Of a stretch of DNA of 64,000 nt, positions 1-21,900 are shown piece by piece. The stretch's first letter is position 1. Each line of letters starts with the position of its first letter. A program made the position numbers and the translations under genes. The notes under the pieces are model-generated. The model did no database searches, was not told the origin of the DNA, and saw only the letters and a program-made list of their open reading frames with translations. The stretch spans positions 34,647,473-34,711,472 of the forward strand of contig NC_069122.1 of assembly GCF_026914265.1 (NCBI RefSeq). Direction: 5' to 3'. The stretch is from Mya arenaria. Taxonomy: Eukaryota; Mollusca; Bivalvia; Myida; Myidae.

Positions 1-1054
1 TATCTATATGCAGTTATTGAGTTATTGCATTAAGGGGACGATGTATTGTCAGGGGCGGTTCCAGGACGTTAGAGGGGGGGCGTAACTTGGGGGCGTAACT
101 ATTTTACTATCGCCTCTCCCTCTTCCTCCTATATTGAAGTAAAAAGTAAATTTGGATGACTTTTTTATCCGTTACTGTAGTGTTCTAAGCCGCGCATCGG
201 CCAGTATTTCCGTCAAATCGAGTTGATCATTTCTTGGCGCTGCACTGATGTGCCCGCTTCTTTAGATTGAGAGATTGGTTTGTTTCAGTCCCTGGTAGGG
301 GCGGTTATTATATAATCGATATTGATGGCTTGCTCTCATTTTTAAAATATTGCAACACTGATGTTGCTTTTTTAGAATGGTAGTTTTATGTTATGGCGTA
401 AGCTTTCAGTAACGAAGGGTTACCTTTAGCAATGTGAAATGCGTACAGTCGGACAAGTAAAACAAATTTTCCAAAACATTGAAACTTGCCAATCTTTGAG
501 TTAGTCCCTGTAAAATTGATGCTTGTATAGGAAGTCTGTTTTCAGACGTAATCAGCTACCTCATGTGTGCCTTGATATTCCATATTTTCAAAATTACCGG
601 TCTGTAAATATTACATTGTGTTTCGCATAATAATGTGAAGACAGATTTCATATTTCATTTACTGAATACTATGTATATTGGTATTGTTGTGTTTATTCTA
701 ATTTATTGCATGTTCAGATATGTATCATTGTGCTCATAGTTTCGACAAATCCATTCACGAGTTTAGAGTCATTTTTTTCTATCAGCATGTTACTGCTATG
801 ATTATTAAGTTCATTTAAATTTCATATTAACTCCAAAAATAGTTTTGTAGAAAATATTTTAATGATACATTTTAAATGCATTATACATGTCTCGAAATGC
901 TTTTTGCAATAAAAAGTTTACCATAACAATTGTGTCTTTCTTGCCTGGAGTTATCTGCAGTATGGACCACAGTTAAAACGTTCGAAAACGTAAAAAAAAA
1001 TACAATCGGAACACCTCGGCCAGTATGATACAGAATTGGCCGTCTCAAATGTCA

Positions 1055-1158
1055 CAACTCGGCCATCTTCGGCAAGCTTCGAGATTCCTGTTGGATACTG
1101 GCCGAGGGTTTCCGATTGTGACAGTCTATCTCGAAGCTTGCCGGAGATGGCCGAGTTG
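1055..1158. repeat. Foldback, 30-bp arms
   Basis: The left arm 1055-1084 and right arm 1129-1158 are reverse complements over 30 bp with one mismatch (core CTCGGCCATCTTCGGCAAGC). The loop is 44 bp and itself carries TGGCCGAGG. Less exact GGCC-rich pairing continues outside the arms. It is a small palindromic element; no coding role is apparent, and the short frames read through it are by-products of the symmetry. Confidence 0.7.
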
Positions 1159-1639
1159 TTACGATCCGGGAACTCCTCGGCCATTTTTATCGAAAACAAC
1201 CTCGGATGTATTTGGACAGTTTAAGTCCGCTGCAAGTAGATCGCGTAGTCATTTTATTTAGCAGTAAAACTTTGTGACTTAGCTCTTGGGAATCTTAATT
1301 TTGTTTGCAATAATGATATAATTCAAACATTTACGAATTACTTCAACTGATGTACCGGCATACATCCGATGTTGTTTTCGATATAAAAAAAATGGCCGAA
1401 TGGGTTCCTATCTGTGTTCGATAAGCATTCAGCTTTTTTCACAATCGAGCTTTTAGAAATTAGTATAAACTAAAACAAAAAAGCAAAGACGGCCCTATAT
1501 TGCTCACCTGAGGAAAACTATAATGGTGTTATAGACATTCCTATAATAAAAGGACTATAACTCTTGGTTGACTTACCTATAAGTACATATAAATATTCAC
1601 AAATATACAAATGTTGTATGTAAAATTATAATTCATTGT

Positions 1640-1942
1640 CCGTGATGTCCTCAAATGCGGTACAGTGTGTTAATGATTATATTAAAGTTAAAACAAACTG
1701 TGAGTAAAATTATAATTCATGGTCCGTTATGTCTCGAAATACGGTACATTTTAATTAAAAAAACTGTGAGATAAATTAAAAATCATTGTCCGTTAATATG
1801 GTATGTTATAAAATTCAAACAAGCTGTAAGTAAAATTATTTATCATGGTCCGTAATGTCCCGAAATGTGGTCCGTAATGTCCCCAAAATTGGTCCGTTAT
1901 GTTTGGTCCGTAATGTCCATGGTCCGTAATGTCCGTGACCCC
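1640..1942 (+). repeat. Decayed tandem array of GGTCCGTAATGTCC
   Basis: The core GGTCCGTAATGTCC or close variants recurs at 1640, 1721, 1786, 1847, 1869, 1892, 1904 and 1921. Spacing shortens from roughly 80 bp on the left to about 15 bp on the right, as if an older long-unit array gave way to a shorter one. Noncoding. Confidence 0.6.
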
Positions 1943-3349
1943 CACACGCGATTTGGCTAGTTATCAAACTCGTTATATTAAGGTAATATGCGGTTCATAA
2001 ACGTTCTGACAAAATGGCGATGACTGGACAAATGTTTGTAAAGTTATTGATCAGATAATACCAATTTTAGGCAGCATCGTAAGAGCAGTTGCAAGTGTGA
2101 GGGAAAACATTGGACCAGGATATCCTTCTTTCAGAAGCGAATCATATGTATGATTGATTCGTATCTGGTAGACGTTATAAAAAAAATTGGTTGTTTCCGG
2201 TTCCCCAGCCTACTCTAAGTTTTCTTTTGAGATAGATTTCCGGTTGTGTCTTGCACGGGAGGTGGCGTAAATGGATTTTGACAAAGTGACAGCGATTTTC
2301 AGTGCTATCATTATGTCAAACAAAAACTATGTGCGGCCATGGACCTATTAACTGGTTTATATATAGGGCCGTGATGCGGTATTAGCATGTTTTTTTTGCT
2401 GCATATAAATTGAAGGTCCTCTTTGTAAGAAATGTGTAGTTCATATCGATTGGGCACTACATAGAATGTGGTAGAAGTGTACCGTCTACAGGGGCTGATC
2501 CACTTGACGTTAGAGGGGACGTAACTTAGCGGTAACCTTTTGACTTGCGTATACATTTACTATCTTGAAAGTAAGAGTCCTGCGCAGCCTACAGGTAAGC
2601 ATTTTATTCTGCAAGCATTTACTTCCCCGTTTATCAATTTAGCCATTATTATTAAAATCTTTGGCATAAACATTGCCAACTTTGGAGCTTATCAGGCATT
2701 CAGGGTAACGGTGGTCTCTATCGATTTCTCTTCTCAGTGCATTAGTAGCGTTAATATACGCTACTGTAGTTTAGCAATTATGAATCTATTGGACGCATGG
2801 CTAGATTAAGGCAGATAAGAAATGCAGAATTTTTGAGGGTCATATATTGACCTAGCCACAATAATGCGCGTATAGGGAACTTTATTTAACATTTGGATAT
2901 TCATTTAGTTTCCTTAACGTCACGAGTCGACTGATTCATACCAATGTAAAATATATTTTTCAACTATAACTCCACAATATTTAACACTGCATTGTTAAAT
3001 AAAAACACAAAAGTTAAACATTAATTATTTTTAGCCAATACCTTTCTCGTATTACACTTTTAAAAGTGATTTATGAAACACAAACTCAGATCGATCTGTC
3101 AAGAAAGCATCGCCATTTTTTAACTATCTAGCAGGTGCCCGTTATCTTTCTGCTCAATATACTTAGCGCTGGGATCTGTCATTCTTGGCTAGGAAAACAA
3201 GAAGTGGGATATGGACGCGTAGAGTCGCCAAAACAAAAATCATCAAAGACTCTGAAGCAGCTGTTTATTTGGACTAAAATTGACACGTCCTTTTATCAAG
3301 AGTTTCGATAAAAAAAAAATCAGTTTTGGACGTTTTAGATTAAGCCACA

Positions 3350-3641
3350 ATGCACCAGTCAATTGTAACCCCCGGGTCTGGGGATATACCGGGAAAATGG
3401 GCCATGTTTTTACCTTTCAGGTGGCCCTGCAGTGCCGGTTGGATGCGGTTGTTTTGTCTTCGCTTTAAATATAGCGGGTAATGGGCCTTACCTAGGGTCC
3501 CTGGGGTGTGGGGGCATTTTACGGGGATTTTACCATTTGTTCGTGCCCGCAGGGCGGGGATTTTAGCCGAGGTTGGCTGGACTGAAAGTCCCTGCTATTC
3601 CCCAGACCTGGGGGGGCCGTGGTTACAATTGACTGGTGCAT
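3350..3641. mobile_element. Short inverted-repeat element, copy 1 (ATGCACCAGTCAATTGTAAC ends)
   Basis: The left end ATGCACCAGTCAATTGTAAC is matched by its reverse complement at the right end (3622-3641). The interior is GC-rich compared with its flanks and has no transposase. A diverged second copy lies at 58523-58811 with the same ends and the same internal landmarks (TACCGGG, TTTTTACCTTTC, TGCAGTGCCG). Two independent insertions with matching ends support a nonautonomous DNA element; the superfamily is not determined. Confidence 0.75.
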
Positions 3642-3828
3642 AATTAAGTAGAGCTGTTCTATAGGGAAAATGGTAGTTGATAAAGTACTAAAATCTCAAA
3701 CATCTCTGATAAACTTACTTCTTTTGCATATTATATTCCGTGTCTGTCTGTATATAATTGATCGCTTATCAAGACATTTAATTAAGGCTGCTTTATTTTA
3801 ACAGTTTTGTAATTTTTCTCATTTAAGG

Positions 3829-3973
3829 AATGAATTGCGGGCTTGATGTCATTATCGGGGTATGAACACAATTGGGCTGGTCAAAGTGTGCGGAGTCCGA
3901 AGGACTCCATGCGTACTTTTACCAGCCCAATTGCGTTCATACCCCGATAATGACATCAAGCCCGCAATTCATT
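3829..3973. repeat. Long hairpin, 53-bp arms
   Basis: The arms 3829-3881 and 3921-3973 are reverse complements over 53 bp with a single mismatch. The 39-bp loop contains a second small palindrome, GGAGTCCGAAGGACTCC. Near-perfect arms suggest a recent origin or gene conversion between arms. This is probably the end or core of a palindromic nonautonomous transposon; no coding potential. Confidence 0.8.
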
Positions 3974-4711
3974 ACTTATATTTACACCAATAGTTCATTA
4001 TTTCATTCAATAATTGTTAAAAAAATACTTCATTTCATTTAAGAAAACCGTTCAGTAACCCTTCCTTACCCATTCAGAAAATAGAACGGCCCGACTTAAA
4101 CCGGAAGCATTTTTCAAATGACGTCACAATAACACCTTGAAGTCACTTTTAAATGTAAATTCCAAACACTTATGGCAACAATACATTTAAAGTTTAAAAA
4201 AGTAACACTTTCTAAAATGTTTATTTATATTTTACGGGACGGCTAACACAATACAAACAATGACAAGATCAATATTTTTCATGTATATTGTTATGCGATG
4301 AATTGCGATTAGAACATATCCAAAGATGTTGCGTTCATTGACTGATAAACGCAATTGCCAATTTCGGAAAGGGACAGGTAAAATGAAATATCAACTACTG
4401 TTGCTATCATTTAGTACCGGTCTTTAACGATACAAGTTAAACTGTCATTGATGTTGTATTGACAATAAGACAGGTATACCCTGTTTATTCCTTAACACAT
4501 TGATATAATGGCATTTTGACATGTTATGAACACCTTGTGCGCTCGTTACTAAAAACATGCAGACAAAATTTCATGTAACACATTTCTTGTAAAATCAAAG
4601 TAATTATACATACAATATATTTATGAAGATGTTTAGTTGAGGGCAAAATGTTTACAATTATGAATTAGAACTTAAGCATTACTAATGAACATGTGGTCTT
4701 TATGTAGATAT

Positions 4712-4960
4712 GGCCTAAAAAAATACATTTGGTTCGGGTTACCCGACCCTACCTACGGAATTGGCGCCGACCCTGCCGTTTTTATAGTCAGTTTAAAAAA
4801 AAAAAATGAAAAATAAGAAATGTTTTTTGGTTTTTCTTCAATTGCATTTCACTTTGTACTTGAAAACCTTAAATGCTTATACAGAAGATAATTTTAACAT
4901 CATTATCCAATGATGAAAATGACATTCTTATAAAAAGTCTAATAAAAAAAAAAAAAAAAA
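4712..4960. mobile_element. PIF/Harbinger-like GGCC MITE, copy A (right end lost)
   Basis: It starts GGCCTAAAAAAATACATTTG followed by the subterminal motif ACCCGACCCTACC and GCGCCGACCCTGCCG, exactly as in the complete copies at 45357-45706 and 61171-61485. It ends in an A-rich tract near 4960 without the expected right end, so it is truncated. It lies just upstream of METTL5. Assignment to PIF/Harbinger rests on the 3-bp target duplications of the other copies. Confidence 0.7.
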
Positions 4961-5444
4961 AAGAGAACCATATTTTCCCAAAGTTGGCAATGCATACTTG
5001 TTCTGCAAATACCAGTGAAATAACGTTATCTCAATGCAAACTTATCTTTCAAATTATTTGATTAATGAGGGCTGTTTGTAAAGTTCTTGGACATACTTTT
5101 TTATTTTTAATATCAATATAGTTAGATCTATGTAAGGTTGATCTAACTATTTAACTTGGTCATTCAAGACACATGTTTAGCCCATTGTTGTGATATGACC
5201 TTATAGCATATACGTAATCGTTGCTAAGGAAACTAACAGTCTCTTCCAAAATCATTCTGCAAGTCTAAAGTAATAGACGTTTTAAACAGGATTCTTCTAA
5301 CCCTTAAAGTTAAACTTCTAAACAGGTTTGTCATTTTTAGGCTCTCTGCCCTAGCTCAAGACGATGAGCTTCCAGGTTCAATTGTTCCAAATACTCTGTC
5401 TTATTCAGTTCCATTCCTTGTCTAAGTAAAGTTCTGTAAAATAA

Positions 5445-13855
<8,411 letters not shown>

Positions 13856-15991
13856 AAGAACAAACTTTGTTGTGTCTTACATCTTTGATAAATCAATTAT
13901 CAATGATGTCTCAATTAACAAGACAAAAGTGGTCATTCAATTGATGAGTTGAAAAATGCTAAGGTTTTTTAGAGGTTAATACACGGTGTTGCATGAAAAA
14001 AAATGATCCTAAGTATTTGCTTGAACACACATAGAATAAATACTTGGTGGGCAAAGTAGATCTTGCACCTTGGAATTGTCAATGCATTCCTATTGACTTG
14101 CAAGGCTATACCAGTAGTATGAATGCTTTTTAGACAGAATAATAACACAAAGTGATCAAGGGTACTTTTGTTTCCACAATAAAATTATACTGAAGTCCTT
14201 CCAGTGGGAAGAGTAACTGAGCAGTGAGCAGACAAGAACAATTGTCTCGGCTGGTTTTCATAAAACATATTGATATTAACTTCTGATCAACTTTTATTTT
14301 TGTTGACTTAATTTAGCATTCACTCTTATTTTAATGGGTGAGCCATTGTGGTTGCCTAAATAAAATCTTAGCCAAGTTTAAATATAGGTTGTCTCAGATC
14401 AAAAACTTATTTTAGAAATCTTTTTCATCTGATCTTTGTGAATCTTGGTGACAGTATTACTGTCTTGGTTAAGTCTTGATTAAGTTCAAATATTGGTCAT
14501 CTTGGCAGAAGAAATAGGTCAGTAGGTCAATCAGTATAATATTGTTTACACAATAGAGACAGAATTTTTGAGATCCTAGTGGAAAGGTGAGGTCTTTGCC
14601 AAACTTGATCAGAATTAGTGTCTTGATGAAGTTGCCATAACGTTTGATTGTGGCTCATATTGGGTAAAAACACTAGCTCACTAAATCTGATTTTAAATAA
14701 ACCCTGTTTGGCAGGTGAGCAGGCAGCTCGCAGAAGGTCTAAGGGAGGGGAACCTGGACCAGGTAAAGTAATTATGATTACACTTGATCAGAATGATCGT
14801 CTTGGTGGAAGACTGAACATACTTCAAATATTGGTCAACCAGGTGAATAAAACTAAGTCACCAGGTCAAATCTTAGGAAGAACATGCTTATACAATTAAA
14901 GATGCTTTTTTATCCAATCCAGACTTGATAACAATTGTGTTGATCATATCTCGAAGTATGAATGTATGAATATGGGTCATCTCGGGTCAGAAAATAGATG
15001 TCTAGGTCAAATCTTAGAAAAAAAAAGTTGACGCAATTATACTTAGAGGCTCGTCAGAATGATTGTGTTGATGAAAATTTGGATAATTTTGAATATAGGT
15101 CATCCGGATAAAAAAGCAGGTCACATGATTCAAGTTTCATTTAAATCCCATAAGTACCGGGTAGTTTTTCTCTCGACATGGGTGTGTTGGACAGATATGA
15201 TTCAGACAGACAAACTGATGGGGTGGAAGGAACAGACAGACGGTGTATAAAAACAAGCCCAAAAAAGATGTTTTATAATTTATTACTTTAACTTCCAAAC
15301 ATTGATATTAAATTTAATTGAGTGTCCGTTGGTAACAGGCACGAAAACTCAAAAACAACAATAAAATAGATTACTAAGATAAATATTCTAGTAGCAAATA
15401 AGGTATCACTTGCGTTATTTTGCACAGAAAATTTTATCTATAATATCACAGCAAATTTATACAATACTTCATTGAATTTAGGAATATCTAGAAAATGAAA
15501 TATTGAAAGAAAAATAACAATTTGTTTCATAACAATGCTCCAATTAAATATTTTTTTGCAGATTTACAATCCAAACATTAAAAACCCAAACAGTGAAACG
15601 AGGCTAAAATATTCTCGAACAACAATAAAATTCTGATTTTTTTAACTTGTTTAACTTAAACCTTAAAGTCACCTAAAGATATAGTTAGAATACAAGCGTC
15701 AAAAATTATTCACACACATAATCACAAGCACATGCTTTCCTATTCAGCATATTTATAAATTCAATAAAATTATCACAGAAGTGTTTTTTATATCAGGATG
15801 AAATTCCACTTTCATTTTAAGATTCGTTTAACTTCCTTACAAAAGAGCATTTTACTTTTGTTGTTTTTTAATGTTAAATAAACATAAATTTTTAACACAC
15901 CTTCATTGCATTAATGCTTCAATCAAAATGTAAAACTAGCCCAATAAATATTGGAAGTATATCACAGTTCAGTGTGAATGTTAAGCACAAG
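13856..15991. other. Convergent spacer between METTL5 and DLEC1
   Basis: This 2.1-kb gap between the METTL5 stop and the DLEC1 stop must hold both 3' ends. About 14330-15245 is occupied by a diverged bivalve-style repeat with recurring GGTCACCAGGTCAAATCTTA-like phrases and CTTGGTCAGAAT-like phrases, related to the cleaner copy at 59550-60620. Candidate poly(A) motifs exist, but this AT-rich sequence makes them uninformative. No further gene is seen. Confidence 0.6.
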
Positions 15992-18900
15992 TTAAATGTT
16001 GAGTACAGCCTCATGCTTCGCGTCATACGAGCCCTCCCCTTTCACGTGCAGTCGACGTGGGCTTTCTCCGAGAATTCCGTGGAACGTAAACACTGCATCA
16101 AAGTCCTCCGCATGTCTGAAAGACACAAATTCAATTTCGGATTTTGAAACAATTGTCTTTTAAATGCCATCAACCGCTTAACCCTTTGCATGCTGGGAAA
16201 ATTGTCGTCTGCTCAAAAATGTCGTCTGGTTTATTCTAAATTTCTTTCAATTTACTTAAATTTTTGGGGATATATTGACTGAGTGGCAAACAGCTTGGAA
16301 CCTGACCAGGCGCCAAGTTACTCGGCGCCTGGTCTGGTTCCAAGCTGTTTGCAAAGCCTTTAAAATCGCCTTCAGCAGCCTAAGGGTTAACAGACCAAAG
16401 AAACTGCATAAGAAGTTTTTGCTATAAAAATGTTTATATGTTTAATGCAAGAATTGAGCTAAGTTGAGTTTCAATTTTAAGATTTAGGCTGCAGATTAAT
16501 GGGCAAAGTCCATTAATTTATCCTTATCCTTTATTTGACATATTAATCCAATCTACCCTAGTCAGATGTTGTTCACTCAGATAGAAATCGTATATATCTA
16601 AATGTTCATCGTTATGTAAATCTCTTTAAGTCATGTTGAATATTTGGTTAAAATTCTCAGAAAATTCTTTCCAATCTTTTTCCAATGATTAAACTTTTGA
16701 CAAAACAACACAATGACACAAATCATAATCAGCAGAATGATATAGTAGACCACCTGGGTACAGTTATGGTTCAATGGTGGGCCTCTGAATGAACAACATG
16801 AGTATGTGCATTATGGAACTTCATAAGCATATTGGTCAGTTTTATGAGTTTCAGTAATTTTTGAGATGCATTTGACTTTTTCAGTCCATTTTACACTATT
16901 TGAAACAAAGTGAAATGTCAAACAAAACCCGATTTGCACATCCCTGGCCAACATTTCTGACCAACATTATGTATTATGAGTGTAGGTGCAATTCTTTTTG
17001 AGCTACATGTGAAATTATTTTCATGACTTGATGTGACGCAACATGACATGATAAACACAACTCCGTTATAGCCTCACAATATAAAAATTAAAGGGCTTAC
17101 TTGGCGGTAAAGAAGACTTTAAGCAGCATCTTGCTATTGCTGACGTGGGTAATGTGAGCTTCAAGCAGACCCGATGTTGGCTCAACGCAGAATGTGTTGT
17201 CTGCACAATTGTCCGAGCGACTCTCTGAAGAAAAAAAATAAATGTATGTCTGTCTTAAAATCGGCGCAATGCACACAAATGCTTGCCTGTTGTCTGTTTT
17301 TCCCATCACAATGGGGGGTTAAGTCAATTTTGAAAGCTAGGGACCTTGATGTTCATGTGCCTATTATCTCTGGAAGCATCTGAATGTCTCGAAATGTTTT
17401 AGAATAATGGCCATGGTTAAAAGAAATGCACAATGATACCAAGATAGCCGACAATCTGAATATCTAACACTCTGAAGTTTAGTCTAAAGTACGAACCTTG
17501 AGAGACAGAGAAGTAAGTGTGAGAGGTCGTTGTATTTGTAATCATCAGTTGCAGTTCACGCGTCTGTCCGACCAGGCATGTCCCGAAGTCCAGGGATTCT
17601 TTTGTGAGTTCAAACTGTGGCACAGTCAGAGTGGCGTGCAGTGGAACCAACTGTGAAAATAAAACGTAAGAACTGAGTTAATGTAACAATGTTTTCCATA
17701 TATATTTATAATTCTAACCTTTAAAACAAAATGGTAGAGTGTCAGTTTTGAATTCATGTTTTATTCAGTGCGTAGACTTGACCTGTTTCAGGGAGATTGT
17801 ATAACTCAACAATGAATTTGTCTGTGATACATTACTGCATGGCGATCTTCTACACAACATGGCTGGTGGGTTACATTAGTCCACCTAGTGCATGTGTCTA
17901 TAGCCTTCCTGTGTGTTCAACCTCAAGGTTGTTCACCTCAAATACCCCTTGGAAACTATTTTTGTATAGAGAGTTCAAAGGCTTTAATTTTTTTTATTTC
18001 TTTAGCTTTTCTGAAAACTTGCCTGTGTAGCTCGGTTGTTAAATTCAACAACCAGGTTGTCTGTAACCTCCACTTTCCTCCCAGCTTGTCCAATCTCCAC
18101 ATTGTTCAGATACTCATCAGAAATGAGTCCCAGCAAGTCTTGAGTGGTCTGGAATGCTACCTTCACCTTCAAACAGAAAACAACCTTGGTATGTTTTTGT
18201 AATATCGACAATTCTAAAGAGCAAGAAGTTGGCATAAATCTAAAATGCTTTACTCTCTTGTAACTCCAAGCCCATATTCTTAGTATAATATGCCATGTTC
18301 ATTTCCTCTGAGTGTGATATATGCCATGTTCATTTCCTCTGAGTGTGATATGCCATGTTCATTTCCTCTGAGTGTGATATGCCATTTTCATTTCCTCTGA
18401 GTGTGATATGCCATGTTCATTTCCTTTGAGTGTGATATGCCTCATGTTCATTTCCTCAGAGTGTGATATGCCTCATGTTCATATTCTCTAAGTGTGATAT
18501 GCCATGTTCATATTCTCCGAGTGTGATATGCCTCATTTTCATATTTTCTGAGTGTGATATGCCATGTTCTTATTCTATGTGTGTGATATCATATTCTTCT
18601 TTTGTGATATGGCATGTTCATATAATCCGAGTGCGATATGCCATGCCATATTATCAGAGTGTGATATGCCATGTCCATATTATCCGACTGTGATATATGC
18701 CATGATCATATTATCCGAGTTTGGTATGCCATGTCCATATTATCCAAGTGTGATATGCTATGTCCATATTATCTGAATGTGATATGCCATGTCCATATTA
18801 TCCAAGTGTGATATATGCCATGATCATAATATCCGAGTGTGATATGCCATGATCATATTATCTGAGTGTGATATGCCATTATCATATTACCAGTATCTGA

Positions 18901-21900
18901 GTGTGATATGCCATGTTTATATTTTTCATGTGTGATATTCCATGTTCATATTCTTTATGTGTGATATGCCATGTTCATTCTCTGAGTATGATATCATATG
19001 CTATGTTCTTCATATTATCCGAGTGTGATATGCCATGTTTATATTCTCTAAGTGTGGTTGACCGACGTGTGAGTTACCTTTCTGAATCATATCCTGGAAA
19101 GAGAATCAGACAATTACTATGAACAAGTGTACTTGTCTCTGTGAATCATAGTTAAAGACTACATTACAACTCACAATCAGGTTATGACGAGGTTTTAGGG
19201 TGTGCATGTCAGTCTCATGTGTACGCGTCCTGCCTTCCCTATTACTGGAAGGGTCCAACTCAACCAACCAGAATGGTTGCTTGGTAACGAGACGGAAAGT
19301 CAGCGGGGTCAAGGTTAAGTTGGACAGCATCACACTGCTGATCTGTAGACTTTCAGCTGACACCTGGAACAGTTTTATAATGCATGTTAATTAATAATGT
19401 GTGAGACATAATGTGCAAGTTATATAGCATTAAAGATAAAGTAAAGAGAACTCATCTAATCAATATTATTGAAATATTGTTAAATTATCCCCATGCTACT
19501 TATTACACAGTAAGCATGCACATAATAATACTCCCACTACTGACATGAAACGTAATGCAGGAACCAACATAAAGAAACCCTCTCCATTATGGTACAAATT
19601 GCATTTGTGTAGAAGTCCACTAAAGTATTACCTGTCCAATATCATTCAGCAGACAGGACATGGCTGATCTATACCTCATTCCCTCTTCCTCTGCACACTC
19701 TATTGACAGCCTGAAAATAACAGTATTTTATAATAACTTCCTTTTAAGAGCATTTACGGCCTGTCTGCTTCAATTTGGCTGCTCATGGCTTCATCCAACT
19801 ACATCCTCATGCAGAATTAAGAGGATAAGGGGGAGGGATATACCCTCATCACTGAATAAAGCAATAGTCTTTCAAATAATACCAAAATGACATGATGTCA
19901 ATATTAAACATGATGGTTAATAGCGCCATCAGTGAACTAGCTTATTAGTCATGGGGAACTTAATTTACACAATTCACTATGACCCTATCCACTCACAGTG
20001 CTGGTTTAAGATGAGCAGTCATGTCCAGGCGTATCTTGGCAGCCTCATAAGCCTGTGACCTTGTGACCTTGCCCTCTTGACCTTTGACCTCAGGGTCATC
20101 CAGGCTGGAGTAGCCAAGGATATAACCTGGGCATTCAAGGTCAGAGTTTACATCTTCAGTAGGTCGCGGGGTGAAGGTGACGTGGACTGTAGCATGACTC
20201 TTGGCTTTTATAACCTGGGGTGAAATTATCACATTTATTTATGGCATAAATCAAATATATCATAAATAAAACTTTTAATGATACATTTGTATTAAAAAAA
20301 GGGTTACATTCTTTGAAATACTGATGCAATAATTATTAAGTGTTAAAGTTGCACCTTCGAGATTCTGCTTTTACTTAATTGATGCTTTAATCTGTTGTAA
20401 TTAATGATATCATCTGTATATCTCGAGGAAAATTGAACCTTTTGAAATGGAGTAAATGTAAAAATCATGTCACCAAATGACATTAATTTACATTAAATGT
20501 TATGACACTCCCTTACCAACTGTGCAGGACTTATGCTGTATGGTCCAATCGCAGGCTGACCGTCATGTTTCTGACAGAACACTGACACCACCTTGGGCCG
20601 TCGGGCCTCAAGAGTAGGGGCAGGGACACACAACTCCATCTCATGGTCGTCAACAAGCTCAGTTACCTCCCTTGACGTCTGCTGGGATGTGTCGGCCGAG
20701 TTTGGGATATAGTCTGTGGGCTCACGTATGACAGGCAGGGGAACTGAAAAAATCAGGGTATGGTTTAGTTCAAACTGTATTTAAATTTTGTCTCTTAATA
20801 ATATAACAGACATTTACTTACTTTTTCAAAGGCAATATTTCATTATTTATGTTTAGTTCATACGAAATTGTGGCGTTAATTCAAGAAGGTACCAAGTCAC
20901 ATTTAAACATAGAATGTGTTGGTACCTTTTTGCATTATAACTTCAAATAAGCAAAACCTCTAAATATCTTAAATAATCTTAATTACAATTGAAGATAACT
21001 ATTCAGCTTTTAAAATTATTTGCTTTGAAATTTTACTCTAACTGTGACGTATCAATCAATATTATTAATCATGTCAGTAAAACTTTTGCATGCTGATCAG
21101 TGTCACACAAAATAACTATTAGCTTTTGAAATATTTCACCTAACATGAGGGAAATCAAAGTTACAAATTCCATTTAATATTTAGTATATTGATATTTTCA
21201 CCTCAACTGTTGTAAGTTCATGCAGTGGTTGTGATTCACGAATGCACGATGACAATCAAGGAGTCTTACATCATAGAAAATGAATATGATTACATAAAAG
21301 GATGGGTGTTTAATTGAATTTTATTATTCATGCAAAATAATAATATTGTACTGCTGAGCAGACATTCATAAAACATCTTAAGTCATTTCTTAACATAAGT
21401 CATCTTCTGAAGTTAAGTATTTCACTTATCATATGTAAGAATTGTTCATAATTTATTAAATACTTTATTTTCATTGATTTGATTAAAAAAAAACATACTT
21501 TTGTGTAAAAAAACACTTTAGAATTTCTTTTAATTGGACTACAGAAATTTTAGGAAAATGAACTTCAGTTAAGAAACGACTTAAGATATTTTAATATTAC
21601 AGCCGCAGGTAAACAATCACATGAGTAACACAAGTGTATGCAATGATAACAATAAGACATTACAAGAGTGCCAAGGAGCGAAAACCAACGCTCATCTGTT
21701 GATTTTCCAGTCAAATAAGGGGAATAACTTCGTAACTTGGAAATCCAGAGTTATAACCCTTGCTGCAAATGTGTGTATAATCTCTGGCAGTATGTGTACC
21801 AAGTTATATTTAAACATATTTAGTGAGGCGAAATTAACTCTGCCGACGCCAACTACTCTTCTGATGCCAACAACTCAAAGGCTATCAAAATACCAAAACT

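Larger units (their letters stand above)
57..2540. repeat. Repeat-rich region bounded by a direct G-rich repeat
   Basis: No gene is visible here. A G-rich motif containing GACGTTAGAGGGG and CGTAACTT occurs near 66-92 and again in the same orientation near 2498-2529, so the intervening 2.4 kb could be a transposon or an LTR-like unit. No transposase or reverse transcriptase reading frame is seen between them; the longest frames are under 90 codons and look random. The interior holds a foldback (1055-1158) and a decayed GTCCGTAATGTCC array (1640-1942). Confidence 0.4.
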
